DNA from: Rhodoferax sp.
GTDB lineage: Bacteria > Pseudomonadota > Gammaproteobacteria > Burkholderiales > Burkholderiaceae_C
Reading direction: 5' to 3'
Assembly: GCA_018882485.1 (NCBI GenBank)
Contig: VERU01000106.1
Location: forward strand, 1-7,750
Length of the DNA: 7,750 bases
Shown: in pieces, positions 1 to 6,529 of the stretch
Layout of the letters: every line of letters starts with the position of its first letter
How positions within the stretch are numbered: position 1 is the first letter of the stretch
Notes under the pieces: model-generated
The model's database searches: none
What the model was told of the DNA's origin: nothing
Seen by the model: only the letters and a program-made list of their open reading frames with translations
Translations under genes and position numbers: made by a program

Positions 1-398
1 TCGGCAAGGAGCGGATCACATCCCATCCCTTGCAGGACACCGAATACTTCACGATCGGCAAATTCAAGGTGCAGTTCCTTGCATCGGAGCCGTCGCCGGG
101 GCCCGGTGCAGCGCCGGATGATGCGGCCGCAGAACCCCCGCCGGCCGCGATCCGGGTGCTGTCGGGCACCGCCGAAGGACGGCAACTGGCCCTGTCCAAG
201 CCGGTGACCACCTTGGGCAAGACGGGCGTGGCCGTGGCCGCCATCACCCGCAAGCCCGACGGCTATGAATTCCATCATGTGGAAGGTGGTGGCCGCCCGA
301 CCGTCAACGGGCAGCCGGTGGGCCATCAGCCTGTGCGTCTGAAGGACGGCGACCGGATCGAGATCGCGGGCACCCAGATGCAGTTCGTGCAGCCCTGA
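1..398 (+). CDS. FHA-domain protein, C-terminal part (5' end outside window)
   Basis: The reading frame is already open at the window edge (first full codon at base 3) and ends at TGA 396-398, so the true start lies upstream; the in-frame TTG at base 30 is not a credible start. The visible first residues (GKERITSHPLQ, then FTIGKFKVQF) look like the last strands of one FHA domain. A linker rich in Pro, Ala and acidic residues follows, then a second FHA-like domain beginning at IRVLSGTAEGRQLAL and ending at DGDRIEIAGTQMQF. FHA domains usually bind phosphothreonine on partner proteins. The second copy keeps the fold's glycine (TLGKTG) and the VNGQPV turn but lacks the usual Ser-Arg-x-His block, so canonical phosphopeptide binding is doubtful. 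It lies 75 bases upstream of the cyclase gene on the same strand and probably acts in the same signalling unit; a kinase or phosphatase may lie further upstream, but this cannot be seen. Confidence 0.85.
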   Translation, partial: GKERITSHPLQDTEYFTIGKFKVQFLASEPSPGPGAAPDDAAAEPPPAAIRVLSGTAEGRQLALSKPVTTLGKTGVAVAAITRKPDGYEFHHVEGGGRPTVNGQPVGHQPVRLKDGDRIEIAGTQMQFVQP

Positions 399-405
399 TC
401 GGCGC

Positions 406-411
406 TATGAT
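406..411 (+). promoter_or_regulatory. Possible -10 element (TATGAT) before the cyclase gene
   Basis: TATGAT matches the sigma-70 -10 consensus at five of six positions and lies in the 75-base gap between the FHA gene and the cyclase gene. The best upstream partner, TTCGTG at 384-389 with a 16-base spacer, is a weak -35 match and lies inside the FHA coding region. It could give the cyclase operon an internal promoter, or be chance. Confidence 0.25.
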
Positions 412-440
412 GGGTCTCCATCCCCGCCGCCTCACCGACT

Positions 441-458
441 CGGGCTAGCCGCAGCCCG
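441..458 (+). repeat. Short inverted repeat in the FHA-cyclase gap
   Basis: CGGGCT (441-446) and AGCCCG (453-458) are perfect 6-base complements around a 6-base loop. No T-run follows, so it is not a typical intrinsic terminator. The hairpin would sit just ahead of the cyclase start at 474, which lacks an obvious Shine-Dalgarno sequence, so it could affect expression. In GC-rich DNA a 6-base palindrome is also likely by chance. Confidence 0.3.
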
Positions 459-473
459 CATCTGTCATCCGCC

Positions 474-2723
474 ATGCGCTATCTGCTGCAACACCGGGCC
501 CGCATCGCAGTCACCTTGCTGCCCCTGGTGTTTGCCGTGTTGCATGCGATCGGCTGGCTGCGCATCGGCCTGATCGATCGGCTCGAGACCATCATCTACG
601 ACTTCCGGCTGGTTGCGACCATGCCCAGAACGCTGGATCCCCGGGTGGTGATCGTGGACATCGACGAGCGCAGCCTGGCCGAGGTCGGCCGCTGGCCCTG
701 GAGCCGCAACCGTCTGGCGGACCTGATGAACGAGTTGTTCGACCGCCAGCAGATCGCGGTGGCCGGGTTTGACGTGGTGTTTGCCGAACCGGACGAGAGT
801 TCCGGCCTGAAGCAGTTGCAGGAGCTGGCCCGGGGTGCGTTGCGTGACCAGCCTGCCTTCTCGGATCGGCTGGGCAAGTTGCAGGACGGGCTGGACTACG
901 ACGGAAGGTTCGCCCGGGCCCTGGAGAATCGGCCGGTGGTCATGGGCTACTACCTGACGGGTGACCGTCAGGGGCGAAAGTCGGGTGTATTGCCCGCGCC
1001 GGTGTTTGACCAGAAGACCCTGCAGGGGCGTCGGGTCGCCAGCTTTGAATGGGATGGATACGGCTCCAATATCGAACGCCTCGCCGAAGCGGCGCCGCAG
1101 GCCGGTTTCTTCAATACCATCGAGGCGGTCGACGGCGTGGTGAGATCGGTCCCCCTGGTTGCCGAACTGGGGGGCAATTACTACGAATCCCTGTCGCTGG
1201 CCATGTTCCGGGTGGTTGCCGGCATGCCCGGCGTGATGCCCGGATTTCCACAGGGCTCGCAGCCGGGCGACCTGTACCAGGGTCTGGAGAGTGTTGTTTT
1301 GCGGCAGGGCGCGCAATCGATCCGCATCCCCGTTGACGACCGCATCGCGGTACTGGTGCCCTACCGCGGCCTCGGAGGTCCGGAGGGCGGATCGTATCGC
1401 TATGTCTCCGCCAGCGACGTGCTGGGTCAGCGCCTGGCGCCCGGTGAATTGCGTGACAAGATGGTCCTGATCGGGACCACCGCGCCCGGTTTGCTCGATC
1501 TGAGAACCACGCCGGTGGGCAATGCCTATCCCGGTGTGGAAGCCCACGCCAATGTGATCTCCAGTTTTCTGGATGGCCGCAACCTGGTTCGCCCCGACTA
1601 TGCTGCCGGTTTCGAGATGGCGCTGTTGATCGTGGTCGGTTTGACGCTCGCCCTGGCGCTGCCCGGCATGTCGGCCGTGGTGGCCGTGGTTTCCAGTGGC
1701 GTCACCCTGGCTGGACTGGTGGGGCTCAATGTCTGGCTGTACCAGTCGGCCAACCTGGTGCTGCCTTTGGCGCTGCTGCTGACCCTGACGGTCGTGGCCC
1801 TGGTCCTGAATATGAGCTACGGTTATTTCGTCGAAAGCCGCTCCAAGCGCGATCTGGCGCAGTTGTTCGGCACCTACGTGCCGCCCGAACTGGTGGACGA
1901 AATGGTCAAGGACCCGGAACGCTACAGCATGAGCGCCGCCAACCAGGAGCTGACGGTGATGTTCTGCGACATGCGGGGGTTCACCAGCCTGTCCGAGCGC
2001 ATGCAGCCGCTGGAGTTGCAGGCCCTGCTCAATGCGGTGTTCAGCCGGCTGACCCGGGTGATACGCAGCAATCTGGGCACCATCGACAAGTACATGGGAG
2101 ACTGCGTGATGGCCTTCTGGGGCGCACCGGTTCCTACGGCCGATCACGCCCGCCTGGCGGTCAAGTCGGCCCTGGAGATGAACCTGGCGCTGCGCGAGAT
2201 CAACCGGGAGCACGAGGCCCGCGGCATACCGTCGATCAGTCTGGGCGTGGGGCTCAACACCGGCACCATGTGCGTGGGGGACATGGGTTCGGACATCCGG
2301 CGCAGCTACACCGTGATCGGCGACGCGGTCAACCTGGGTTCCCGGCTGGAGGGACTGTCCAAGGTGTACGGGGTCGATACCGTGGTCAGCGAGTCGACGC
2401 GCGACCTGGCGCCCGAATTCATCTGGCAGGAGCTGGACCGGGTCCGCGTCAAGGGCAAGGCGCAGGCGGTATCCATCTACTGGCCGGTCGGAGAGCGGGC
2501 TTCGGTCTCGACCGAGCAGCAGCAGGAACTCAGGCTGTGGTCGATCTTTCTGGAAGCCTACCGCCGGCAGGACTGGTCGGCCTGCGACGAGCCCCTGCGG
2601 GAGGTGTTGAAGCGCCAGCCCGGCCGACCCCTGTACCATCTCTATGCAGATCGCCTGGCCGAGCGCCGTGCGCAGCCGACCGATCCCGACTGGGACGGTG
2701 CCACCAATTTTGAGACCAAGTAA
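474..2723 (+). CDS. CHASE2-domain membrane adenylate cyclase (class III)
   Basis: A 749-residue protein predicted to make cAMP from ATP on the cytoplasmic side of the inner membrane. Residues about 11-30 form an N-terminal membrane segment. Residues about 35-370 are an extracytoplasmic CHASE2 sensor, with VVIVDIDERSLAEVGRWPW near its start. Three further membrane spans lie at about 380-396, 399-422 and 426-447. A linker (AQLFGTYVPPELVDEM) leads into the catalytic domain, about 490-665. Metal-binding Asp499 (FCDMRGF) and Asp543 (DKYMGD), purine-selecting Lys539 and Thr613, and transition-state Asn620 and Arg624 are all visible; the Lys/Thr pair fits ATP rather than GTP. The C-terminus (about 684-749) is helical, perhaps TPR-like, and ends in WDGATNFETK. 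ATG 474 fits the start of the first membrane segment but has no clear Shine-Dalgarno. The next gene begins 23 bases downstream. The CHASE2 ligand is unknown. Confidence 0.93.
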   Translation: MRYLLQHRARIAVTLLPLVFAVLHAIGWLRIGLIDRLETIIYDFRLVATMPRTLDPRVVIVDIDERSLAEVGRWPWSRNRLADLMNELFDRQQIAVAGFDVVFAEPDESSGLKQLQELARGALRDQPAFSDRLGKLQDGLDYDGRFARALENRPVVMGYYLTGDRQGRKSGVLPAPVFDQKTLQGRRVASFEWDGYGSNIERLAEAAPQAGFFNTIEAVDGVVRSVPLVAELGGNYYESLSLAMFRVVAGMPGVMPGFPQGSQPGDLYQGLESVVLRQGAQSIRIPVDDRIAVLVPYRGLGGPEGGSYRYVSASDVLGQRLAPGELRDKMVLIGTTAPGLLDLRTTPVGNAYPGVEAHANVISSFLDGRNLVRPDYAAGFEMALLIVVGLTLALALPGMSAVVAVVSSGVTLAGLVGLNVWLYQSANLVLPLALLLTLTVVALVLNMSYGYFVESRSKRDLAQLFGTYVPPELVDEMVKDPERYSMSAANQELTVMFCDMRGFTSLSERMQPLELQALLNAVFSRLTRVIRSNLGTIDKYMGDCVMAFWGAPVPTADHARLAVKSALEMNLALREINREHEARGIPSISLGVGLNTGTMCVGDMGSDIRRSYTVIGDAVNLGSRLEGLSKVYGVDTVVSESTRDLAPEFIWQELDRVRVKGKAQAVSIYWPVGERASVSTEQQQELRLWSIFLEAYRRQDWSACDEPLREVLKRQPGRPLYHLYADRLAERRAQPTDPDWDGATNFETK

Positions 2724-2746
2724 AAGAACACCAAGGGCCTGAGACC

Positions 2747-3538
2747 ATGAAAGTGCGTGTACTGGGATGTTCAGGCGCCATTGCCCGCGACTGTCGGACG
2801 ACCTCTTTTCTGATCGACAACGACGTCCTGATCGATGCCGGCACCGGCGTGGGCGATCTCACGCTGGAGGAAATGTGCGCCGTTGAGCATGTGCTGCTGA
2901 CGCACGCCCACCTGGACCATATTGCCGCCCTGCCCCTGATGGTCGACGCCGTGGGCACGGCCCGGGGCAAGCCGCTGTGCATCCATGCGCTGGAGGGGAC
3001 CTTGCAAGCCCTTCGCGATCACATCTTCAACGATGTGATCTGGCCGGACTTCGGCCGCATTCCGACGCCGCAGAACCCCTTTGTGAGTTTTCATCCCCTG
3101 CACACCGGGCAGACCCTGCAGCTGGGGCGCAAGGTCTTCGAGGCGCTGCCGGCGGTGCACACGGTGCCGGCGGTGGGTTATGCGGTGACGGCCGGCACTG
3201 GTTGCTGGGTGTTCAGTGGCGATACCGGTCGCAATCCGGCCTTCTGGGAGCGTGTCAACCAGCTGAATGTGGCGGTGCTGGTGATCGAGACCGCGTTCAG
3301 CAACCGGGAAAAGGAACTGGCCCTGCTGAGCCGGCACCTGTCGCCCGATGTGCTGGCCGAGGAACTCGACCGCATTGAGCCGGGCCGGCGATACCCGGTC
3401 TACATCACCCACACCAAGCCCTCCCAGACCGAGTTGATCATGACCGAAATCCAGTGTTTCGATCAGACCCAGGAGGAAGGCAACCATGTATCGCACGACA
3501 TCCGCTGGCTGAAGGCGGGCCAGGAGTTCGATTTGTGA
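2747..3538 (+). CDS. Metallo-beta-lactamase-fold hydrolase, probable cyclic-nucleotide phosphodiesterase
   Basis: A 263-residue soluble protein with the metallo-beta-lactamase fold. The metal site is visible: His53-x-His55-x-Asp57-His58 (LTHAHLDHIAAL), His138 (AVHTVP), Asp159 (FSGDTG) and His222 (ITHTKP). The HxHLDH form, the SGDTG segment and the short compact length fit class II cyclic-nucleotide phosphodiesterases or their RNase Z-like relatives. The match to the class II signature is partial, because Ala stands where Gly/Ser is usual after the motif. The gene lies directly after an adenylate cyclase with a 23-base gap, so I infer that it hydrolyses cAMP to AMP and turns off the signal. 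ATG 2747 has an AAGGG at 2733-2737. Its last codons overlap the start of the ATPase gene. The fold is near certain; the substrate is inferred from family resemblance and neighbourhood, and another phosphodiester or a lactone is possible. Confidence 0.88.
   Translation: MKVRVLGCSGAIARDCRTTSFLIDNDVLIDAGTGVGDLTLEEMCAVEHVLLTHAHLDHIAALPLMVDAVGTARGKPLCIHALEGTLQALRDHIFNDVIWPDFGRIPTPQNPFVSFHPLHTGQTLQLGRKVFEALPAVHTVPAVGYAVTAGTGCWVFSGDTGRNPAFWERVNQLNVAVLVIETAFSNREKELALLSRHLSPDVLAEELDRIEPGRRYPVYITHTKPSQTELIMTEIQCFDQTQEEGNHVSHDIRWLKAGQEFDL
3522..3526 (+). promoter_or_regulatory. Ribosome binding site that fixes the ATPase start at GTG 3535
   Basis: AGGAG lies 8 bases before GTG 3535, inside the last codons of the hydrolase gene. 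This strong Shine-Dalgarno favours GTG 3535 over the more upstream in-frame GTG at 3454, which would overlap the hydrolase by 85 bases and add 27 residues with no recognisable domain. The GTGA overlap at 3535-3538 suggests translational coupling. Confidence 0.75.
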
Positions 3539-5946
3539 CCTCGGCTGCGCGGCCACCGGAATCCGGCGAGCCGTCGTTCAGCGGGCTGCAGCGCCCGCCT
3601 GCCGGTCTGGAAGGACCGGCTTTCGAGGCCCAGTTCTATCGGCAGTTGCAGCGGGTGACCACGCTGGTCCATCAGGCTGGCAACCTGGACCGGATCGTGC
3701 AGGAATGCAGCGCCGACATCTGCCGCCTGTTCGATGCCGACCGCATGACCCTTTATGCGGTGCACGATGACGGCAGTTCCATCGTGTCGCGCGTCAAGAC
3801 GGGTCTGGGCGCCTACCAGAACATCCAGCTGCCGATATCGCCGCGCAGCGTCGCCGGCTTTGTGGCCCACAGCCGGCAGCTGGTCAATCTGCCCGATGTC
3901 TACGACGAAGCCAGCCTGCGCCGGGTGCATCCGGACCTGAGCTTTCTGAAGACGGTGGACAAGCGCACCGGCTACCGGACCCGGCAGGTGCTGGCGGTGC
4001 CGATCGTCGAGGGCCAGCAGCTGTTTGGCGTGCTGCAGCTGATCAACCGCTCCGGTGGCCAGGGTTTCAGCCCGCTCGAAGTCGATGGGGCCCAGCAACT
4101 CTGCCAGGCTTTGAGCCTGGCGTTTCGCCGCCGGCTGGAATCGGTGGAAAGCGGTCTGCGGCGCAAAGCCACCAAGTACGACGGATTGGTGGCGCTGGGC
4201 GTGGTCAGCGCCGAACAGCTCGAACAATGCTGGAACGATGCGCGGCGGGCCAACCGGCCGGTCGAGCAGGTGCTGATGGCCCAGCACCCGGTCCGCCCCG
4301 CGCAGATCGGGGCCTCGCTCTCGCGCTTTTTCGGCGTGCCCTACGAGCCGATGCGACCCCATCGATCGCGCATCGAGGCCTTGCACGGCAAGCTCAAGCG
4401 CGATTTCGTCGAACGGCAGGGCTGGCTTCCGCTGGAGGATGCCCCGGAGGGTCTGGTGGTTCTCTGCCTCGATCCCGAGGCGGTGCGGGGTGCCCGCATC
4501 GTCCCGCAGGTGTTCCCCAAATTCGCGGGTTACAGCTACCGGGTGACCACCCAGGCCGAATTTCACGAGACCCTGGCCCAGGTGTTTGGCTCCGGGATGG
4601 CGGCCGAGTCCATCGACGACATGCTGGCCGGCTTGGATGAGGGCTCGGCGGATGAGGGCGGGGACGACGATCTGCAGGTCCCGGATGCCGCCGACAACGA
4701 ACTGGTTCGGCTGGTCAACAAGGTCATCGTCGATGCCGTGCAGCAGCAGGCGTCCGACATCCACATCGAGCCCCTGGCGGGCCGGCAGAAGACCGGTATC
4801 CGGTTTCGCATCGACGGTGTGCTGGCGCCTTACATCGAGGTGCCTGCCCATTACCGGCAGGCCATGGTCACGCGCCTGAAGATCATGGCCGATCTCGATA
4901 TCTCGGAGCGCCGGCGACCGCAGGACGGCAAGATCCTGTTTCGCAAGTTCGGGCCGCTGGACATCGAGTTGCGTGTGGCGACCATCCCCTCGGCGGGCGG
5001 TGTCGAGGACGTGGTGATGCGTGTGCTGACCCAGGGCGAGCCGATCCCGCTGGGCGAACTTGGCCTGACCGACCACAACCGGGAACGGGTGGTCCGGACC
5101 GTCGAGAATCCCCATGGCCTGTTCTACGTCTGCGGTCCCACCGGTTCCGGCAAGACCACCACCCTGCACTCGATCCTGAGCCATCTGAACCGGCCCGAAA
5201 CCAAGATCTGGACGGTGGAGGATCCGGTCGAAATCACCCAGCGTGGATTGCGGCAGGTCCAGGTCAACCGCAAGGCCGGCATCGACTTTGCGCTGGTGAT
5301 GCGCGCCTTTCTGCGGGCCGATCCAGACATCATCATGGTGGGCGAATCGCGCGACCAGGAAACCGTGGCCATGGGCATCGAGGCTTCGCTGACCGGGCAT
5401 CTGGTGTTTTCCACCCTGCACACCAACTCGGCCCCGGAGTCCGTCGTCCGGCTGCTGGACATGGGGATGGACCCCTTCCATTTTGCCGATGCCTTGCTGG
5501 GCATCCTGGCTCAGCGTCTGGCCCGCAAGCTGTGCGACTGCAAGCAGGCCCAGGACCTGGATGGGGTCGAACTGGATGCATTCGTGAGCGAATACGCCCA
5601 GGAACTGCGGCTGTTGCCGCAGTGGCAGTCCGATCCGCACGGGCAGACCCGGGCCTTGCTGGCCGACTGGCGGGCGCGCTTCGCCGGAGGCGGGTCCTTG
5701 CGGCTGTACCACCCGGTGGGCTGTGCATCCTGCGCTCACACCGGTTACAAAGGCCGCATCGGCCTGCACGAGCTGTTGATTGCGGACGAGGAGATCAAGC
5801 GCCTGATCCAGCAGCGTGCCCGGGTCGCCGAGGTGCTCGGTGCCGCGGTGCGCGCGGGCATGCACACCCTCAAGATGGACGGTATGGAGAAGGCCCTGAT
5901 GGGCTGGACCGACCTCAAGATGGTGCGCTCGGTCTGTCTGCGCTGA
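3535..5946 (+). CDS. GAF domain-fused GspE/PilB-family secretion or pilus-assembly ATPase
   Basis: An 803-residue cytoplasmic ATPase of the type II secretion/type IV pilus extension family. Domains in order: GAF (about 45-197); an MshEN/GspE N-terminal-like region (about 214-375); an acidic linker (about 380-400); and the hexameric motor core (about 405-785). Core motifs are Walker [10 protein letters not shown] (534-542), Asp box VEDPVE (561-566), Walker B region [10 protein letters not shown] ending at Asp607, and His box TLHTN (627-631). A tetracysteine zinc site is formed by Cys667/Cys669 and Cys730/Cys733, as in GspE and PilB but not PilT, supporting an assembly role. GESRD replaces the usual GEIRD, and the gap between the cysteine pairs (about 60 residues) is longer than in Vibrio GspE. 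The GAF carries [10 protein letters not shown] and a partial NKFDE motif of cyclic-nucleotide GAFs. The family is certain; GAF ligand and pilus partner are inferred. It overlaps the hydrolase by 4 bases; a pilin gene follows after 71 bases. Confidence 0.93.
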   Translation: MTSAARPPESGEPSFSGLQRPPAGLEGPAFEAQFYRQLQRVTTLVHQAGNLDRIVQECSADICRLFDADRMTLYAVHDDGSSIVSRVKTGLGAYQNIQLPISPRSVAGFVAHSRQLVNLPDVYDEASLRRVHPDLSFLKTVDKRTGYRTRQVLAVPIVEGQQLFGVLQLINRSGGQGFSPLEVDGAQQLCQALSLAFRRRLESVESGLRRKATKYDGLVALGVVSAEQLEQCWNDARRANRPVEQVLMAQHPVRPAQIGASLSRFFGVPYEPMRPHRSRIEALHGKLKRDFVERQGWLPLEDAPEGLVVLCLDPEAVRGARIVPQVFPKFAGYSYRVTTQAEFHETLAQVFGSGMAAESIDDMLAGLDEGSADEGGDDDLQVPDAADNELVRLVNKVIVDAVQQQASDIHIEPLAGRQKTGIRFRIDGVLAPYIEVPAHYRQAMVTRLKIMADLDISERRRPQDGKILFRKFGPLDIELRVATIPSAGGVEDVVMRVLTQGEPIPLGELGLTDHNRERVVRTVENPHGLFYVCGPTGSGKTTTLHSILSHLNRPETKIWTVEDPVEITQRGLRQVQVNRKAGIDFALVMRAFLRADPDIIMVGESRDQETVAMGIEASLTGHLVFSTLHTNSAPESVVRLLDMGMDPFHFADALLGILAQRLARKLCDCKQAQDLDGVELDAFVSEYAQELRLLPQWQSDPHGQTRALLADWRARFAGGGSLRLYHPVGCASCAHTGYKGRIGLHELLIADEEIKRLIQQRARVAEVLGAAVRAGMHTLKMDGMEKALMGWTDLKMVRSVCLR

Positions 5947-5971
5947 AAGCCGCCCGGCGGGATCGGTCGGT

Positions 5972-5977
5972 TACAGT
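5972..5977 (+). promoter_or_regulatory. Possible -10 element upstream of the pilin gene
   Basis: TACAGT within GGTTACAGTGCG lies about 40 bases before the pilin ATG in the 71-base gap after the ATPase gene, and matches the -10 consensus at four of six positions. No good -35 was found at the right spacing, and no sigma-54 TGGC-N9-TTGC pattern of the kind that drives many pilA genes is present. The pilin may instead be read through from the ATPase gene. Confidence 0.2.
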
Positions 5978-6006
5978 GCGAACGGTCCGGGAATTCCACC
6001 TGTCAC

Positions 6007-6011
6007 AGGAG
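6007..6011 (+). promoter_or_regulatory. Strong ribosome binding site for the pilin gene
   Basis: AGGAG lies 6 bases before ATG 6018. Together with the textbook prepilin leader that follows, it fixes the start at 6018 rather than any upstream in-frame codon; the same frame is open back to 5532, but only as a shadow of the ATPase gene. The strong site fits high expression of a structural subunit. Confidence 0.8.
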
Positions 6012-6017
6012 AGTCTG

Positions 6018-6455
6018 ATGAAACGCACCGTCCAACAGGGCTTCACCTTGATCGAGCTGATGATCGTCGTGGCCATCATCGGCATCCTGGCGACGGTGGC
6101 CTTGCCGCGTTACGAGGCCTACACCATCAAGGCCAAGGTGTCCGAAGTGGTCGGGATTTCGGCCCCGGCGCGCACGGCGCTGGCCGTGGCCTGCAGCGAT
6201 CAGACGCTGGATGGCAGCAACAACGCGTCGCTGGGCCTGCCGGCGGCCGCCTCCATCACGGGCAACCATGTCTCGGCCGTGGCCGCTGCAGGCACGTCGA
6301 CCACCACGGGCACCGTCGTCGTCACGCTCAAGGCGATCGGCACATCCATTGCGGCCGGCAGCACCATCACCTTCACCGCCACCTGCGGTTCGGGCGGCGT
6401 GACCTGGGCGGTGGCCGGCAATGGCGTCGATGCAGCCTACCTTCCCAAGGTCTGA
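6018..6455 (+). CDS. pilA: Type IV major pilin-like protein (PilA family)
   Basis: A 145-residue type IVa prepilin. The leader MKRTVQQG is 8 residues, short and basic, ending in Gly8; a prepilin peptidase would cut before Phe9 and methylate it. The mature protein begins [22 protein letters not shown], with the conserved Glu at mature position 5 and a hydrophobic helix that anchors the subunit in the membrane and then packs into the fibre core. The globular part (about 43-145) is rich in Ala, Gly, Ser and Thr and has only two cysteines, Cys59 and Cys123, which may form one disulfide. It ends [10 protein letters not shown], a C-terminus seen in betaproteobacterial pilins. Its size fits a major pilin rather than a larger minor pilin. 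It lies between the GAF-ATPase and a pilin-type glycan ligase, suggesting the ligase modifies it, perhaps in the Ser/Thr-rich stretch at 89-103. It could also be one of several pilin paralogues in the genome. Confidence 0.94.
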   Translation: MKRTVQQGFTLIELMIVVAIIGILATVALPRYEAYTIKAKVSEVVGISAPARTALAVACSDQTLDGSNNASLGLPAAASITGNHVSAVAAAGTSTTTGTVVVTLKAIGTSIAAGSTITFTATCGSGGVTWAVAGNGVDAAYLPKV

Positions 6456-6529
6456 TCGTTGAACCGGCGCGGGTGGGAGAGCCGGTACGGAAGGCCCAGC
6501 GCGGCCTGCGCGGTCCGCCGGTCCGGCCG

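Noticed and set aside
465..2639. A 724-codon open frame on the minus strand opposite the cyclase gene.
   Set aside because: Its translation is rich in Gln, His, Arg and Gly without any recognisable domain, as expected of an antisense shadow in GC-rich DNA. The + strand cyclase has complete catalytic motifs.
3454..3534. The 27-codon N-terminal extension of the ATPase from GTG 3454.
   Set aside because: It overlaps the hydrolase gene by 85 bases, and GTG 3535 has a well-spaced AGGAG.
3463..5865. An 800-codon open frame on the minus strand opposite the ATPase gene.
   Set aside because: Same kind of low-complexity shadow translation; the + strand encodes an unmistakable GspE/PilB ATPase.
5947..5965. 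A possible terminator hairpin (CCGCCCGGCGG) just after the ATPase gene.
   Set aside because: The stem is only 4 bases with a 3-base loop and no T-run follows, so it does not support an intrinsic terminator.
5532..6017. An upstream extension of the pilin frame into the ATPase gene.
   Set aside because: The leader peptide and ribosome binding site place the start at 6018; the extension has no prepilin-compatible features.
6456..6529. Possible terminator between the pilin and ligase genes (CCGGC at 6464-6468, GCCGG at 6481-6485).
   Set aside because: A 5-base stem with a 12-base loop and no T-run; in a GC-rich spacer such pairs are common by chance.
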